Of a stretch of DNA of 64,000 nucleotides, positions 16,305-26,210 are shown piece by piece. The number at the start of each line of letters is the position of its first letter. Position 1 is the first letter of the stretch. A program made the position numbers and the translations under genes. A model generated the notes under the pieces. It made no database searches and was not told the DNA's origin. It saw only the letters and a program-made list of their open reading frames with translations. Origin of the DNA: Acidobacteriota bacterium (GTDB lineage Bacteria; Zixibacteria; MSB-5A5; GN15; FEB-12); assembly GCA_035529075.1 (NCBI GenBank), contig DATKXK010000006.1, positions 1 to 64,000 on the forward strand, read 5' to 3'.

Positions 16305-18098
16305 TCAGAACGCCTGGCCCATACCGAGAAAGATCTTACCTCGCGGCTCGCCGTGACGACGGTCGAGGTTGACGCCGTAATCAAGCCGGATTATGCCGAC
16401 CGGAGAATTCACGCGCAGCCCGGCGCCCAGGTCCGCGCGGAAGTCAACGAGCCTGAACAGATCGATGTCGGACCAGACACCACCGAGATCCAGAAAAGCG
16501 GCACTGCCGAACAGCTTGTACAGGGTACGTCGCACCTCGATTACGTTCCAGACGATCTTGAACCTGCCTCCAAGCGGCTTTCCGAAGATGTCGGCCGGGC
16601 CGACGCGCTGGTAGCCGAAACCGCGCAGGGAGGTCGGGCCGCCGGCGTAGAATCGCTCATTGACCGGAATCTGCTCGGCCGGGCCGAACGGTTCCATCCA
16701 TCCGATCTCCAGGGCGCTGCCGATCACGGTTTCGCGCCCCAGCGGCCGGAAGTGCTTGACGAGCAGGACGGTGCGCGCGAAAGTGTTTGACCCCTGAAGG
16801 AAGCTTCCGGCCACTTCATTTGTCCAGCTTGCGTACCAGCCGCGCTGGGGATCAAAAAGGTTATCGCGGCTGTCGTGTGACGTGGACAGCGTCAGGCTTC
16901 TGATTCGCGGGTGTAGCTCCTCGATCCCGCCGGCCACGCGGATTTCGGACAGGTTCGTGTTCTCGAACTTGTAGGCGATTGACGCCATCGTATGAGGGGT
17001 CAGTCTGCGGCCGACGGTCAGGCGGGTTCCGAACGTCTCCGCGTGGTAGCCCGGTTCCTGGCGCCACTCACCATAGGCAGTGAGGTCCGTACGCCACCGA
17101 GTGCCGAACGTCCACGGCTCCGAGAAAGACCCGGTAACGCCCTGCTTGATGAAATTAGCTTCAACCGCCACTCCAGCCTGGCGCGCCGTGCCGGCCAGGT
17201 TAATCGTGTTGAGCTCGACGCGGCCGCGGATCTTCTCGATCGAGCCGTAGCCAACCATCACTCCCAGTTCGCTGGAGGCTTTCTCCTTGATCTCGATCAG
17301 GATATCCTTCTTGGTTGAATCGCTCGCTGCGGACGCGACGGGCCGGACGAACACGCTCTCGAAGAGGCCGGTAAGGTAGAGCCGGCGTTGAGACTCCAGG
17401 AGTCGCGAATACCTGATGATCTCGCCGGGGCCAAACAGGAGTTCGCGCTCGACGACGCGTCGCCGGGTTTTGGCGGTCCCCGTGACAACGATGCCGCCGA
17501 CCCGCGTCCGGACGCGCTCCTGTATCACGAAGTCGACGACCGCAAGGTGTGCCTCCGCGTTTAGCTGGACGTTCGGCGTCACGGAGGCATCGAGATACCC
17601 GTGCTCGGCGTACAATGAGAGCAGCGAGACGACGGCATTCTCGATCACTCGACGGCGCAGCGGGTCACCGGGCGCCAGCCTGACGAGGGGGCGCAGCACG
17701 GAATCGGGAAAGAACTCGTTACCGAAGACGGTGACTCCCTCCACGCGGGTTAACGCGCCCTCGTCGAGCCGTATATAAACATCGACCGTCCTGTTCGCGG
17801 TGTCCGGATACACCGCCGTGTCGGCCACCCCGGCCTCCAGGTAGCCGTTCTGACGGTAAAAGATCATCAGGTTCTCCAGGTCGTCGGTAAAGACCTCGGG
17901 ATGGAAGTACGATCGGGCCAGGAAGCGAGAGGGGCGAGTCAGCATCAGTCCCACGAGTCGTGTCCCGCTAAACGCGGTGTTCCCCTCAATGATCACATGG
18001 CGCACCTTCTGACGTTGCTTCTCCTGTGCCGCCGCGCACGCAACCGCAAGGACAGCCGCGATCAGGAGGATTACCTGTATGCGGGCCGGCCGTCTCAT
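16305..18098 (-). CDS. tamA: Omp85-family outer-membrane assembly protein, TamA-like
   Basis: 597 residues with a signal peptide at 1-24. Periplasmic POTRA-type repeats run from about 33 to 260 (VRHVIIEGNTAFSGT, RVEGVTVFGNEFFP, VGGIVVTGTAKTRRR, each opening a repeat), followed by a 16-strand-type barrel to the C-terminal Phe. The Omp85 lid-loop motif GGPTSLRGF is at 486-494. Its start overlaps the stop of the TamB-like gene by 4 bp (ATGA), so the two are translated together; in Proteobacteria TamA and TamB form one complex for outer-membrane protein insertion and lipid transport. BamA itself is less likely because of the TamB neighbour and only three evident POTRA domains. Confidence 0.85.
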   Translation of the reverse strand: MRRPARIQVILLIAAVLAVACAAAQEKQRQKVRHVIIEGNTAFSGTRLVGLMLTRPSRFLARSYFHPEVFTDDLENLMIFYRQNGYLEAGVADTAVYPDTANRTVDVYIRLDEGALTRVEGVTVFGNEFFPDSVLRPLVRLAPGDPLRRRVIENAVVSLLSLYAEHGYLDASVTPNVQLNAEAHLAVVDFVIQERVRTRVGGIVVTGTAKTRRRVVERELLFGPGEIIRYSRLLESQRRLYLTGLFESVFVRPVASAASDSTKKDILIEIKEKASSELGVMVGYGSIEKIRGRVELNTINLAGTARQAGVAVEANFIKQGVTGSFSEPWTFGTRWRTDLTAYGEWRQEPGYHAETFGTRLTVGRRLTPHTMASIAYKFENTNLSEIRVAGGIEELHPRIRSLTLSTSHDSRDNLFDPQRGWYASWTNEVAGSFLQGSNTFARTVLLVKHFRPLGRETVIGSALEIGWMEPFGPAEQIPVNERFYAGGPTSLRGFGYQRVGPADIFGKPLGGRFKIVWNVIEVRRTLYKLFGSAAFLDLGGVWSDIDLFRLVDFRADLGAGLRVNSPVGIIRLDYGVNLDRRHGEPRGKIFLGMGQAF

Positions 18099-21000
18099 CG
18101 GAATTTGAATCCGTATTTCAAGTCGATTCCGGACCGTCCCGCACGATCCGTCTCGCCCTGGAGTGACAGACGCGGCGTCAATCGGTAACCGAGGCGGACG
18201 TTCTGGTCGTTGAGGTGTCCGACGGTAGTCGAGTACGTCAGCTCGACTCTCTCGCCCAGGCGGCGAGAGGCCACGAGGTGCGGTCCCCAGGATTTGTCAA
18301 ACCTGAACAGGTTGCCTTCCACGGTGAACTCATCGAAGCCGAACATCGAACCGACCTTGCTCGAGACGTAGGCCGAGGCTCGCTGGCTGGTCAGCATCGA
18401 CACCCGGTCGACCAGCACGTTCCTGACGCCGCCCTCGCTGCCGTTTTCACCTTTGCCGGCCAGTTGCGTCCGCGTTGCTCCCAGCGTGAGCAGAGCGACG
18501 ATATCGGGTTTGTCCAGGGGTGGCTCCGAATACAGGCTGACCTGCAACTGGTCCAGCAGGCCCTCGGCTCGAATGTACACGTCGTACTTGGTGGCGGCCA
18601 TCCGCTGGTACGTCGAGACCTGGGCGCCGGCATCCAGAAGAATATCCGGATTGAACCTGTTGGGATCGCTGAAGAAGACCCTGCCCTGGTTGAACCGAAA
18701 GCGCCGATCAAGGTACAGAAGATAGCCTTCCTCGACGTTGATCATACCACTCAGGTTAGGTCGGGCGACGGTGCCGATTACGCCGAGTTCGGCATGCATC
18801 CTCATGCGGGCGAGGTTGTTATCCACCCAGAGGTCGTCACTCTCACGTATCCTGACGTCGAGCCGCGTTCGCGCCACAATCTCCGGCAATTCCCATTCAA
18901 CGGTCTCAACGGAGCGGGCCCACGGTAATATCGTCTGGGGGCGAAACCGGGCCGTAAGGCGCGCTTCGCCCAACTGTATGTCCCCATCGAGCACGTAGTA
19001 ATCGTCGACCTGTGCATAGTTCAGCCGGGCATCGTCAACGTTGAGCAGGAACAGCTCGGGAGCCCGAAAGGAGACACCGGCGGCATGAAGATTCACGTTT
19101 ATGTCGGTTATCTCACCGAGGTCGTGCGTCACGCTACCGGCCAGTTGCACGGTGCCCTCGTTCAGGACGGCTACGGCGGAATCGATATTGATTCGCCGTT
19201 TGTCAAAAGCAGCCGCGAGGTAGCCGTGCGTGAGGGCGGAATAGTATTTAGATGAGAAGAGCTGGACGTCGGACAGCGCCAGCGATCCCTGGATTTCGGG
19301 GTCGGACGGCTCGCCCCGGACGTGCACGTCGGTGGTGAGCGTGCCACCAAGCGAGTCGAGGTCCCTGGCGAAGGGTTGGAGCATTGAAAGATCGAGATCC
19401 TCGGCCTGAATCCGCAGGTCCACCAGGTCGTCCGACAACTCGCCGGTCGCAGAGAAAGTGCCGACGTCCGGCAGCACCACGTTCAGGTCGGCAGAGAATT
19501 TCTCCCACTCGCTCGTGGATACGGTGCCGTGCATGGTTAGGGGCAGGGTGGCCACGAGGGCGCCGGCGCTGTCAATGCGCAGCAGGGTATCGATCAGTGA
19601 AACGTCCGCATACCCCTGTTCTATTGCGGCGGCCTGATCCGGAAGCTGAAGTTGCGCGTTTCGTATTCGAAGCCACCCGTCAAAGTGCGGCGCCGACACA
19701 GTACCGTTCCAGGATAAGCGAGCCGAGGCCGTTCCCGACAGCGCACCGTCCGGTACCATGAACGGTCGTACAGCGGCGAGGTCGAGGTTGTCCATGTACA
19801 AGGCGCCGGAGACTTCGCTTTGCTCTGAAAACTCGGGCGAGCCGTCGGGATCGCGCGTCAGAAGCGCCGAGGCGTGGGCCGTTACGTTCTGACCGACGGC
19901 ATACAGGGTCAGGCTGTCCAGTGTAAACAGATTGTTCTCGAAACCGGCCCTGGCCAGAAGCGAATCAATCAAGACGTCGGACAACTCAATAGACCTGGCG
20001 GTGACTGAGAACCGAGCGGCGGGATCGTTCAGAGTGCCGTTGACGGCAAGATCCAGATCGAACGTTCCGTCCCTGACGGTAGTATCTCCGGCCAGGACTC
20101 CAATCAATCCGAGCCAGATATCTCGACCCCGGGCTTCACACGAGAAGGTGGAGCCGGCCGTAAGAGCTATTGTAGACGAAAACTCGCCACGGGGAAGTCT
20201 CGTGAGTATCGTGTCAGCGGCGGCGCTGTCCTCATCGTACAGAGAGGACTCCAGCGTCCAGAGATTCGCCTCCAGATGGCCCCGTGCCGTCGATGTATCG
20301 TAAGCTGCGTGGGCGCTGAACTCCAGACCGCCGCGGAAGAGGTCGAATCGGACGAGCTCGATTCGGGCACCTGCCAGGGCTGCCTGCAAGGCGGCGGAGT
20401 CGGCGGCGTAACTTCCGTACCTCGGTGCCGTCAGTTCCGCCGAGAGTTCCCCCGAGAGGCTGTCGAGCGATCCGGCCAGTTGGGCGCGGTAACGAAGGCC
20501 GCCGCCCAGAGAATCCGTGGCAAACATGGTGCGGGTTGTGTCCGACGCGTCCAGTTCGCCGTGCAGCACGAGGTGATCGATAACAAGGGCACGGTCATGG
20601 TATTGCAGGTGTCCATACAGAGTGTCGGCGGGAAAATCTCTGTAGCGCAGACCGGACCCGGCCAGTGAGGCGTCGACAACCGGGTTCTGCGTGGAGCCCC
20701 TTATCCGGCCCGTTGCCTCCAGGCGACCCGCCAGTTCGGGCTGGTCGAAGAATCTGGTCAGTTTTTGGATGTCAGGAATACCTACTCGGAACTCCCCGTC
20801 CAGGGCGTCTTCATCAAACCGCACCGTGGCCGTGATTGTATCGTTGCTATGTCGTATGCGCAGGCCGGCGACTTCGTCGGCCAGAGACAGCGACATTGTC
20901 ATATCGGGAATGGCTCGCTGCTGATAGCGCATGCTGGATGCCGAAATATCGGCTCCGGCCTTCCAACCAGCCACTTTGCCGCCGCCGCCGGCGACCGAGA

Positions 21001-22156
21001 GCTCCCCGGCAATGACCCCCGTACACGGGGACGGTTCGTCGTAGACGGTCTGCCAGACGTCGGCAACCTGCAAGTTCTCGACGTTCAGCGTGGCATTCGT
21101 TGCGAGGCCGCTGTCAAGGATGACGCGCCCGGTTCCGGTCACGATTCCGCCGAGGGCGGACAGTAAGAGGGAGTCGACGGCCAGCGTGTCTGACGCGTAC
21201 CGGCAGTCGAGCGAGAGGGAATCCAGCAGAATTCCCCGGATGCGGGCATCGTGCACCGAAGTCCGAGCCGTGACCACTGGTGAGCTAATGCTTCCGGCAA
21301 CGTCGACCTCTACCGACAACTCGCGTGCGTCAGTATCGGGCAGTTCGAAGCTTCGGCCGGCGATTTCTGCAAGCCCTTGCGGGTTGCCGTGCAGGGACAT
21401 CGTGAAAGCCAGTTCCGACCAGTCCGGTCCGAAGACGGACCCGCTTGCAAGGCATTCGAGCCCGGCAATCTGCGCGTCGGCCCGGGTGATCGTGATGGAG
21501 TCGCCCCTTATGTGTCCGGCGATCTTCAGGCCGGTTACGCAGATCGGCAGATCGTCATATTCGGCACAGATGCTGTCTATGTCCACCCGTCCAAAGTATG
21601 CCTGCGGCTCTCCGGCCTGAATGCCGGCAGCGGCACCATGCAGATGCAAATTTAGCATCATGCGTGCATCGGCATAGCCGGCGTTTACGCGGGTCAGGGA
21701 CACGGTATCGATACGAATGGCGGCCGAGTCCTCGCCCGAAGGAGCCGCCGGGCGATCGGGTGAATCGACAGCCGGGAGGCCGACCCTTCCGAGGCTGTCA
21801 AGCGTCAACCTTAGATCCACTCCGTCTATGGCCAGCGCCCTGAGACGAGTCTCTGAGCCGATCAGGTCGAAGAGTGAAAAGCCGATTCGAACATGGTCCA
21901 CTAACAAGAGTGTGTCGGCACCACTTGTCGAATCGGTCAGCAGGGCCAGTCGGAACAGTTGAGCCCGGGACCACAGGTTGGTTTCGAACTGACCTATCGA
22001 CACCGGCGCCCCCGTCCGGGAGGTGATCTGTCGTTCCAGCCACTGGCCGGCCAGCCGCTCTCCGGGAGGACTGGTGAGCAGGATCACGGCGCCGGCGAGC
22101 CCGAGGATGATCACGGCAAGTGCGATCGCCGTGTATTTCAATGGCCGTGCAAGCAT
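18095..22156 (-). CDS. tamB: TamB-like translocation and assembly module protein (DUF490/AsmA-like)
   Basis: About 1353 residues from the ATG at 22156 (a TTG at 22171 would add five). An N-terminal membrane anchor (YTAIALAVIILGLAGAVILL, about 8-27) is followed by more than a thousand residues of repetitive beta-strand sequence typical of the TamB/AsmA bridge proteins, and a C-terminal TamB domain from about residue 1000 (NLSGMINVEEGYLLYLDRRF, FNPDILLDAGAQV, KPDIVALLTLG). It spans the periplasm and works with the Omp85 partner encoded directly downstream with a 4-bp overlap. Strong assignment by size, architecture and context. Confidence 0.88.
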   Translation of the reverse strand: MLARPLKYTAIALAVIILGLAGAVILLTSPPGERLAGQWLERQITSRTGAPVSIGQFETNLWSRAQLFRLALLTDSTSGADTLLLVDHVRIGFSLFDLIGSETRLRALAIDGVDLRLTLDSLGRVGLPAVDSPDRPAAPSGEDSAAIRIDTVSLTRVNAGYADARMMLNLHLHGAAAGIQAGEPQAYFGRVDIDSICAEYDDLPICVTGLKIAGHIRGDSITITRADAQIAGLECLASGSVFGPDWSELAFTMSLHGNPQGLAEIAGRSFELPDTDARELSVEVDVAGSISSPVVTARTSVHDARIRGILLDSLSLDCRYASDTLAVDSLLLSALGGIVTGTGRVILDSGLATNATLNVENLQVADVWQTVYDEPSPCTGVIAGELSVAGGGGKVAGWKAGADISASSMRYQQRAIPDMTMSLSLADEVAGLRIRHSNDTITATVRFDEDALDGEFRVGIPDIQKLTRFFDQPELAGRLEATGRIRGSTQNPVVDASLAGSGLRYRDFPADTLYGHLQYHDRALVIDHLVLHGELDASDTTRTMFATDSLGGGLRYRAQLAGSLDSLSGELSAELTAPRYGSYAADSAALQAALAGARIELVRFDLFRGGLEFSAHAAYDTSTARGHLEANLWTLESSLYDEDSAAADTILTRLPRGEFSSTIALTAGSTFSCEARGRDIWLGLIGVLAGDTTVRDGTFDLDLAVNGTLNDPAARFSVTARSIELSDVLIDSLLARAGFENNLFTLDSLTLYAVGQNVTAHASALLTRDPDGSPEFSEQSEVSGALYMDNLDLAAVRPFMVPDGALSGTASARLSWNGTVSAPHFDGWLRIRNAQLQLPDQAAAIEQGYADVSLIDTLLRIDSAGALVATLPLTMHGTVSTSEWEKFSADLNVVLPDVGTFSATGELSDDLVDLRIQAEDLDLSMLQPFARDLDSLGGTLTTDVHVRGEPSDPEIQGSLALSDVQLFSSKYYSALTHGYLAAAFDKRRINIDSAVAVLNEGTVQLAGSVTHDLGEITDINVNLHAAGVSFRAPELFLLNVDDARLNYAQVDDYYVLDGDIQLGEARLTARFRPQTILPWARSVETVEWELPEIVARTRLDVRIRESDDLWVDNNLARMRMHAELGVIGTVARPNLSGMINVEEGYLLYLDRRFRFNQGRVFFSDPNRFNPDILLDAGAQVSTYQRMAATKYDVYIRAEGLLDQLQVSLYSEPPLDKPDIVALLTLGATRTQLAGKGENGSEGGVRNVLVDRVSMLTSQRASAYVSSKVGSMFGFDEFTVEGNLFRFDKSWGPHLVASRRLGERVELTYSTTVGHLNDQNVRLGYRLTPRLSLQGETDRAGRSGIDLKYGFKFR

Positions 22157-22227
22157 CGTGAGTTCACGCAACTTTCAGCAATTCGCTCTCTTGCTGCGGA
22201 TCGGTTGGATATTCCGAGCCGGGCCGC

Positions 22228-23310
22228 CTACAGCCACCGCTTGCGGCGGAAGAACCACAGCAGGCTTCCGGCAACCGCTATCGCAACGCCCCAGAACACG
22301 AAGTAGCCGAACCGAAAGCCGAGTTCCGGCATGTTGAAGGGGCTGGCCGCCGTATCGAAATTCATGCCGTACACACCGGCCAGAAAACCGAGGGGGATGA
22401 ACATGGAGGCGAAAATCGTAAGCACTTTCATGATTTCGTTCATCCGGTTGCTGACGCTCGTATGGTAAAGATCATGCAGGCCGGATACCATATCCCGGTA
22501 GGTTTCCACGGTGTCGATGACCTGAATGGTGTGCTCATACAGGTCCCTCAGATACGGGCCGGTACTGTCCTTGATCAGTTCGGACTCGGTCCGCTCCAGC
22601 GCGCCTATGACCTCGCGAAGCGGCCACACGGCTTTACGCATGAAGATCAACTGTTTCTTCAGGTCGCGTATCGTCCCGAGGCTTTCCGGCTTGGGGTGCT
22701 CGGATATCTCGTCTTCGAGGGTTTCGATCCTTTCCCCGATGTCCTCCAGGACTATGAAGTAGTGGTCCACCACCGCGTCTATAAGGGCATAAGCCAGGTA
22801 ATCCGCCGTCATAAGGCGCACGCGCGGGACCGTCCGTCTGATTCTCTGCCTCACGACGTCAAAAACGTCTTCTCCCGTTTCCTGAAACGATATTACCCAG
22901 TTGACGCCGAACAGGACGCTTACCTGCTCGGCTTTCAGGGCGGCGTCATCCTTCGAGTGGTACAGCATCTTCATGACAACGAAGATGTGACCGACGGCGT
23001 CCTCCATTTTAGGGCGGTGTCCCGTATTGACGATGTCCTCAAGGACGAGGGCGTGCAGGCCGAAATGCCGGCCGATCTTCTCGACCTGTTGCGGGTCGTG
23101 TATGCCGTCGACGTTGATCCACGTCACGGTCGGGCTGTCCTTGAAGGGGAAGCACTCTTCGGCGTCGGCCACGCGTTTTTCCTCAAGCTCCGTCGCCGTG
23201 TAATCGATGATGTCAAAGTGGACCTTCTCGGCGCGTTCTTTGCCCACGTACACGACGCTTCCGGGCATGAGACCGGTTTTCCTGGAAGCTCTACTCTTCA
23301 GTTTTACCAT
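22228..23310 (-). CDS. corA: CorA-type magnesium/cobalt transporter
   Basis: 360 residues, normal for CorA. The long cytoplasmic N-domain contains WINVDGIHDPQQVEKIGRHF (65-84) and the helical stalk (ETLEDEISEHPKPESLGTIR). Two C-terminal transmembrane helices follow, with the signature YGMNF at 314-318 in the pore loop after the first helix, and a basic C-terminal tail (FFRRKRWL). It mediates Mg2+ (also Co2+/Ni2+) uptake as a homopentamer. It lies 71 bp upstream of tamB and downstream of a CNNM/CorC-like gene, so the two magnesium-related genes are grouped. Confidence 0.93.
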   Translation of the reverse strand: MVKLKSRASRKTGLMPGSVVYVGKERAEKVHFDIIDYTATELEEKRVADAEECFPFKDSPTVTWINVDGIHDPQQVEKIGRHFGLHALVLEDIVNTGHRPKMEDAVGHIFVVMKMLYHSKDDAALKAEQVSVLFGVNWVISFQETGEDVFDVVRQRIRRTVPRVRLMTADYLAYALIDAVVDHYFIVLEDIGERIETLEDEISEHPKPESLGTIRDLKKQLIFMRKAVWPLREVIGALERTESELIKDSTGPYLRDLYEHTIQVIDTVETYRDMVSGLHDLYHTSVSNRMNEIMKVLTIFASMFIPLGFLAGVYGMNFDTAASPFNMPELGFRFGYFVFWGVAIAVAGSLLWFFRRKRWL

Positions 23311-23416
23311 CTGCCTCTACACCCCATCTCTTGCGATTTCGTGCGGCGGTGCGCCGGCCCGCCAACCGGGCGCCGCTTGCCGGTAACCCTTTGAGTCGGC
23401 CTGATCTATGTCCAGC

Positions 23417-24430
23417 TTAGTCCTCTCGCACTACTATGCCGTGCAGGAGCCTCCCGAGGATGTCCGCTCCCGTGATGATGCGTTTTCTGTCCGCCCAGAC
23501 CAGTATGATGTCCTTGTCAATGACTTGATCGTCGGGCGTCTGTGGTTCCACTCGTAACCGGTGCAGCACGTCACCGAGGGCGACGGCCTCGTCGGTGACG
23601 ATGACGGGACGGTGGCAAAACCTGCCGGGGTCGCATCGGCCGGACTCGAACAGCGCCGTTCTGAGGAGTCCGTCGGCATCCAGCACCAGCCGGGGTTGCC
23701 CGTCCGTACTCGTTATGACCACCCATTTCCTGCCCGACCTCTGCACCCGTTGCAGGAACAGGTCCGTGGCCGAACGCGTGATCTCCGGGAACACCGGCAG
23801 GTCGGCCCGCCAGGGCAGGGCGACCACGCTTTCGGGATCGATTAGTTGACCTTCCTGGTAGACCGGCAGGTCGTCAAGGGCCAGGAAGTTGAGCGCGCCG
23901 AGTCCTTCCAGGCGGTCAATGTCGGCCTCGTCGGCCTCGATGTGTTTCTTTATGACCTCTCGGAGCTGATGTTCTCGAAAGTAGTGGATTCCCTCGCGAC
24001 CCAGCCACCAGTCGAGCAGCGTGGCGGTGGGTCTTGCCACCGGGTAGAGCACGAACTGGTAGAAGCGAATGACCGGCGAGAGGAGCGCCGCCATGCGAAG
24101 GGCGTGCCGCGAGAAGTAGGCCTGGGGCACGATCTCTCCGATGAACGTGATCAGGAACGTGGAGAAAATGAACGCGTACACTCCGGCCAGCACGGAGTTG
24201 GAGAGCAGGGCCAGCAGGGTGTTGAAGGCGACGTTGCCCCACAGAATGGTGGTCAGAAGAAAGTGTGAGTCCCGACGCAGGTGCAGGGCCTTTTCGGCAA
24301 CGTGGTTCCCGGCCGCGACCTCCACCTCCAGGCGGAGTCTGGTGACGCCGAAAAGAGCCAGGTTCAGGCCGGAAAACACGGCTGAGTGAAGGAGGCACCC
24401 GCAGATTGCCGCCCAGACAAAGGTGGTCAC
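23417..24430 (-). CDS. CNNM/CorC-type membrane protein with DUF21 and CBS domains
   Basis: 337 residues from the GTG at 24430, placed 1 base after the stop of the upstream MscS-like gene with GAGGAG 7 nt before it; a much longer open frame overlaps that gene and is not used. N-terminal DUF21 membrane domain with helices at about 3-25, 55-80, 85-110 and 120-140; the FIGEIVPQAYFSRHAL segment is typical. A CBS pair follows (residues about 215-330, IDKDIILVWADRKRIITGADIL at the end). CNNM/CorC proteins export or regulate Mg2+. The neighbour corA supports a magnesium role. No C-terminal CorC_HlyC domain is seen. Confidence 0.82.
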   Translation of the reverse strand: MTTFVWAAICGCLLHSAVFSGLNLALFGVTRLRLEVEVAAGNHVAEKALHLRRDSHFLLTTILWGNVAFNTLLALLSNSVLAGVYAFIFSTFLITFIGEIVPQAYFSRHALRMAALLSPVIRFYQFVLYPVARPTATLLDWWLGREGIHYFREHQLREVIKKHIEADEADIDRLEGLGALNFLALDDLPVYQEGQLIDPESVVALPWRADLPVFPEITRSATDLFLQRVQRSGRKWVVITSTDGQPRLVLDADGLLRTALFESGRCDPGRFCHRPVIVTDEAVALGDVLHRLRVEPQTPDDQVIDKDIILVWADRKRIITGADILGRLLHGIVVRED

Positions 24431-24431
24431 G

Positions 24432-25499
24432 TCACTTCTCCTCTTTCTCGCGCTCGACAATGTATGCAGACAATCTCTCGATCCGCGTCTTTGTCTGCTG
24501 CGACTTCGTTTCGAGGGCCTGTCTTTCAGCCTCGTCAGAGGCGGCGTCAAGGGCTGTCTTCAGGTTGTTCAGTTCCTCTCTGAGGTCCTGGAGTCGCTGC
24601 TGGAGCCTGCCCAGGGATTCAGCTTCCTCGGCCTTGTCGAAAACCACGGCCTCCGGCAGCTCCTTCGTCTCCGGCTCGGCGGGGGCGACGGGGGACGGTT
24701 TGGGGATGAAGCGTCGGTCGGGGGTCATCACGCGCTGGTTCATGAAGGTGGGCGACACGATCTCGATACCCGCCTCGTGCAGTCGGTCGAGCATCATTTC
24801 GCGCAACCGGGAGCGTGTCGACAGCAGGCTCTTGACCTCGGGCAGAAGCCCGGCGATTCGATAGGTGACGGAGAAGTCTCCCAGGTTCAGGATATGGACA
24901 AAGGGTTCCTGCAGGCCGGCCTCCTGTGCGGCCGCCATGAGCGAGCGATCGACGTCGGCGCGCGGAACGTCGTACCCCAGTGACACATCGGCCGTGATCA
25001 GGGTTCCCGATGAACGGATGACCTTGACCGGGTTCGTGACCAGGTACAGGTTGGGCATGGTCGTGAGGTCCCGATCCTCGGTCTGGATCTCCACGTGAAA
25101 AAGTCCTCTCTCGGAGACCCTTCCGAAATACTCTCCGACGCGCACGAAATCGCCCAGCCGGAAGTTCCTGACGGCGCGGAGCATCAAACCGGCCATGATG
25201 TTGCCGACAAAGGTCGTCGCCGAGAGAGCTATGGCGGCGCTCAGGAGCAGGCCCAGCAGGCTGAGCAGCTGCCCTACCGTTGATTCGCTCACCGGCAGCG
25301 TCAGGACTACCGCCAGCAAACCAACAAAGGATAGTATGAGAATGATAAGTTGAAGGCGGAACTGGTGCCCGGGGGAACCGGCAAACCGTTTCGTAAGGAC
25401 ATAGCGAACGGCCAGAATGACGGCCACTGCTAACACGATGGTCGCCCCGGTGGGGAGCAGGCCGGTCAGCTTGTCCAGGATTGTTTCAAGTTGGTCCAT
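24432..25499 (-). CDS. MscS-family mechanosensitive channel with coiled-coil tail
   Basis: 355 residues. Three N-terminal transmembrane helices (about 19-38, 48-68, 78-105); the last is the pore helix LLSAAIALSATTFVGNIMAGLMLRAV, followed by FRLGDFVRVGEYFGRVSERG, the MscS beta domain, with a cytoplasmic alpha/beta domain to about 255. Residues 290-355 are a strongly predicted coiled coil (RLQQRLQDLREELNNLKTAL), an extension not found in minimal MscS. It would gate on membrane tension. The CNNM-like gene starts 1 bp after its stop. It is divergent from a second, truncated MscS-like gene 285 bp away. Confidence 0.85.
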   Translation of the reverse strand: MDQLETILDKLTGLLPTGATIVLAVAVILAVRYVLTKRFAGSPGHQFRLQLIILILSFVGLLAVVLTLPVSESTVGQLLSLLGLLLSAAIALSATTFVGNIMAGLMLRAVRNFRLGDFVRVGEYFGRVSERGLFHVEIQTEDRDLTTMPNLYLVTNPVKVIRSSGTLITADVSLGYDVPRADVDRSLMAAAQEAGLQEPFVHILNLGDFSVTYRIAGLLPEVKSLLSTRSRLREMMLDRLHEAGIEIVSPTFMNQRVMTPDRRFIPKPSPVAPAEPETKELPEAVVFDKAEEAESLGRLQQRLQDLREELNNLKTALDAASDEAERQALETKSQQTKTRIERLSAYIVEREKEEK

Positions 25500-25784
25500 A
25501 TCACAATCTCTCTCCGTTAACCGTGAGGCTCACGACCTCAGCCTGGCCCGGCCGGCTTGCGTACCATGCGCCTGGGTGATACCACTTGACAAGAACAGCC
25601 CACGGTGCGGTTTTCGGTGCACAGCACATCATCGTACCTCGGCTGGATGACCTGCCGGTCACAAACAACGTTGCCGCCGTCCCTGACCCCGAAGAGATTG
25701 CGTTGGGAAGCAATCGGCAACGGCACCCGGCACTATTCCACGAAATATAGCCTGCCGGGCCAGCAGTGAGAAAGGAGAAAATCA

Positions 25785-26210
25785 ATGGATCTTCGGACTG
25801 AAGGTCCGACGGATCAGTGGGTCCTTCTGGCTCGCGGCAATCTCAAGCCGACCCACAGGAATTTCTTTCGCAACCTGACCGCATGGCTCGCAGGCATGCC
25901 GGGGCTTGTCCTCGCCTTGAACGTGCTGGGCTTGAAGGGCCTGGCGACGAGCCTGGTAGCGGGCGGGGGCATTACCGCCGTCGTGCCGGGTTTCGCGTTT
26001 CGGCAGATCGCCGAGAACTTCCTGGCCGGGTTTTTTCCGGCTTTCAGCCGGCCGTTTGAGATCGGGGACCTGATAGAATCCGGAGACCTGCAAGGCACTG
26101 TAACGAGCACCGAGATGCGGTCGATGCACGTTCGCGCGGTGAACGGCCGGGATGTTTTCATTCCCAGTTCCCAGATCTTTAACATCCCGCTGATCAACTA
26201 CACAAGTTAA
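25785..26210 (+). CDS. Minimal or truncated MscS-like protein
   Basis: 141 residues with an AAGGAG site before the ATG. It contains only the MscS pore-helix region (LATSLVAGGGITAVVPGFAF, FRQIAENFLAGFFPAFSRPF) and the beta domain (EIGDLIESGDLQGTVTSTEM to DVFIPSSQIFNIPLINYTS), then stops. The cytoplasmic alpha/beta domain that normally follows is missing, and I see no continuation in another frame after 26210. Only one upstream hydrophobic segment precedes the pore helix (AWLAGMPGLVLALNVLGL). It may be a truncated gene, or a natural short variant that assembles with other subunits. The full-length MscS-like gene lies divergently upstream. Confidence 0.7.
   Translation: MDLRTEGPTDQWVLLARGNLKPTHRNFFRNLTAWLAGMPGLVLALNVLGLKGLATSLVAGGGITAVVPGFAFRQIAENFLAGFFPAFSRPFEIGDLIESGDLQGTVTSTEMRSMHVRAVNGRDVFIPSSQIFNIPLINYTS

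Noticed and set aside
22462-23394. 310-codon plus-strand open frame opposite corA
   Set aside because: Shadow of the GC-rich corA gene, which has full-length family motifs on the other strand.
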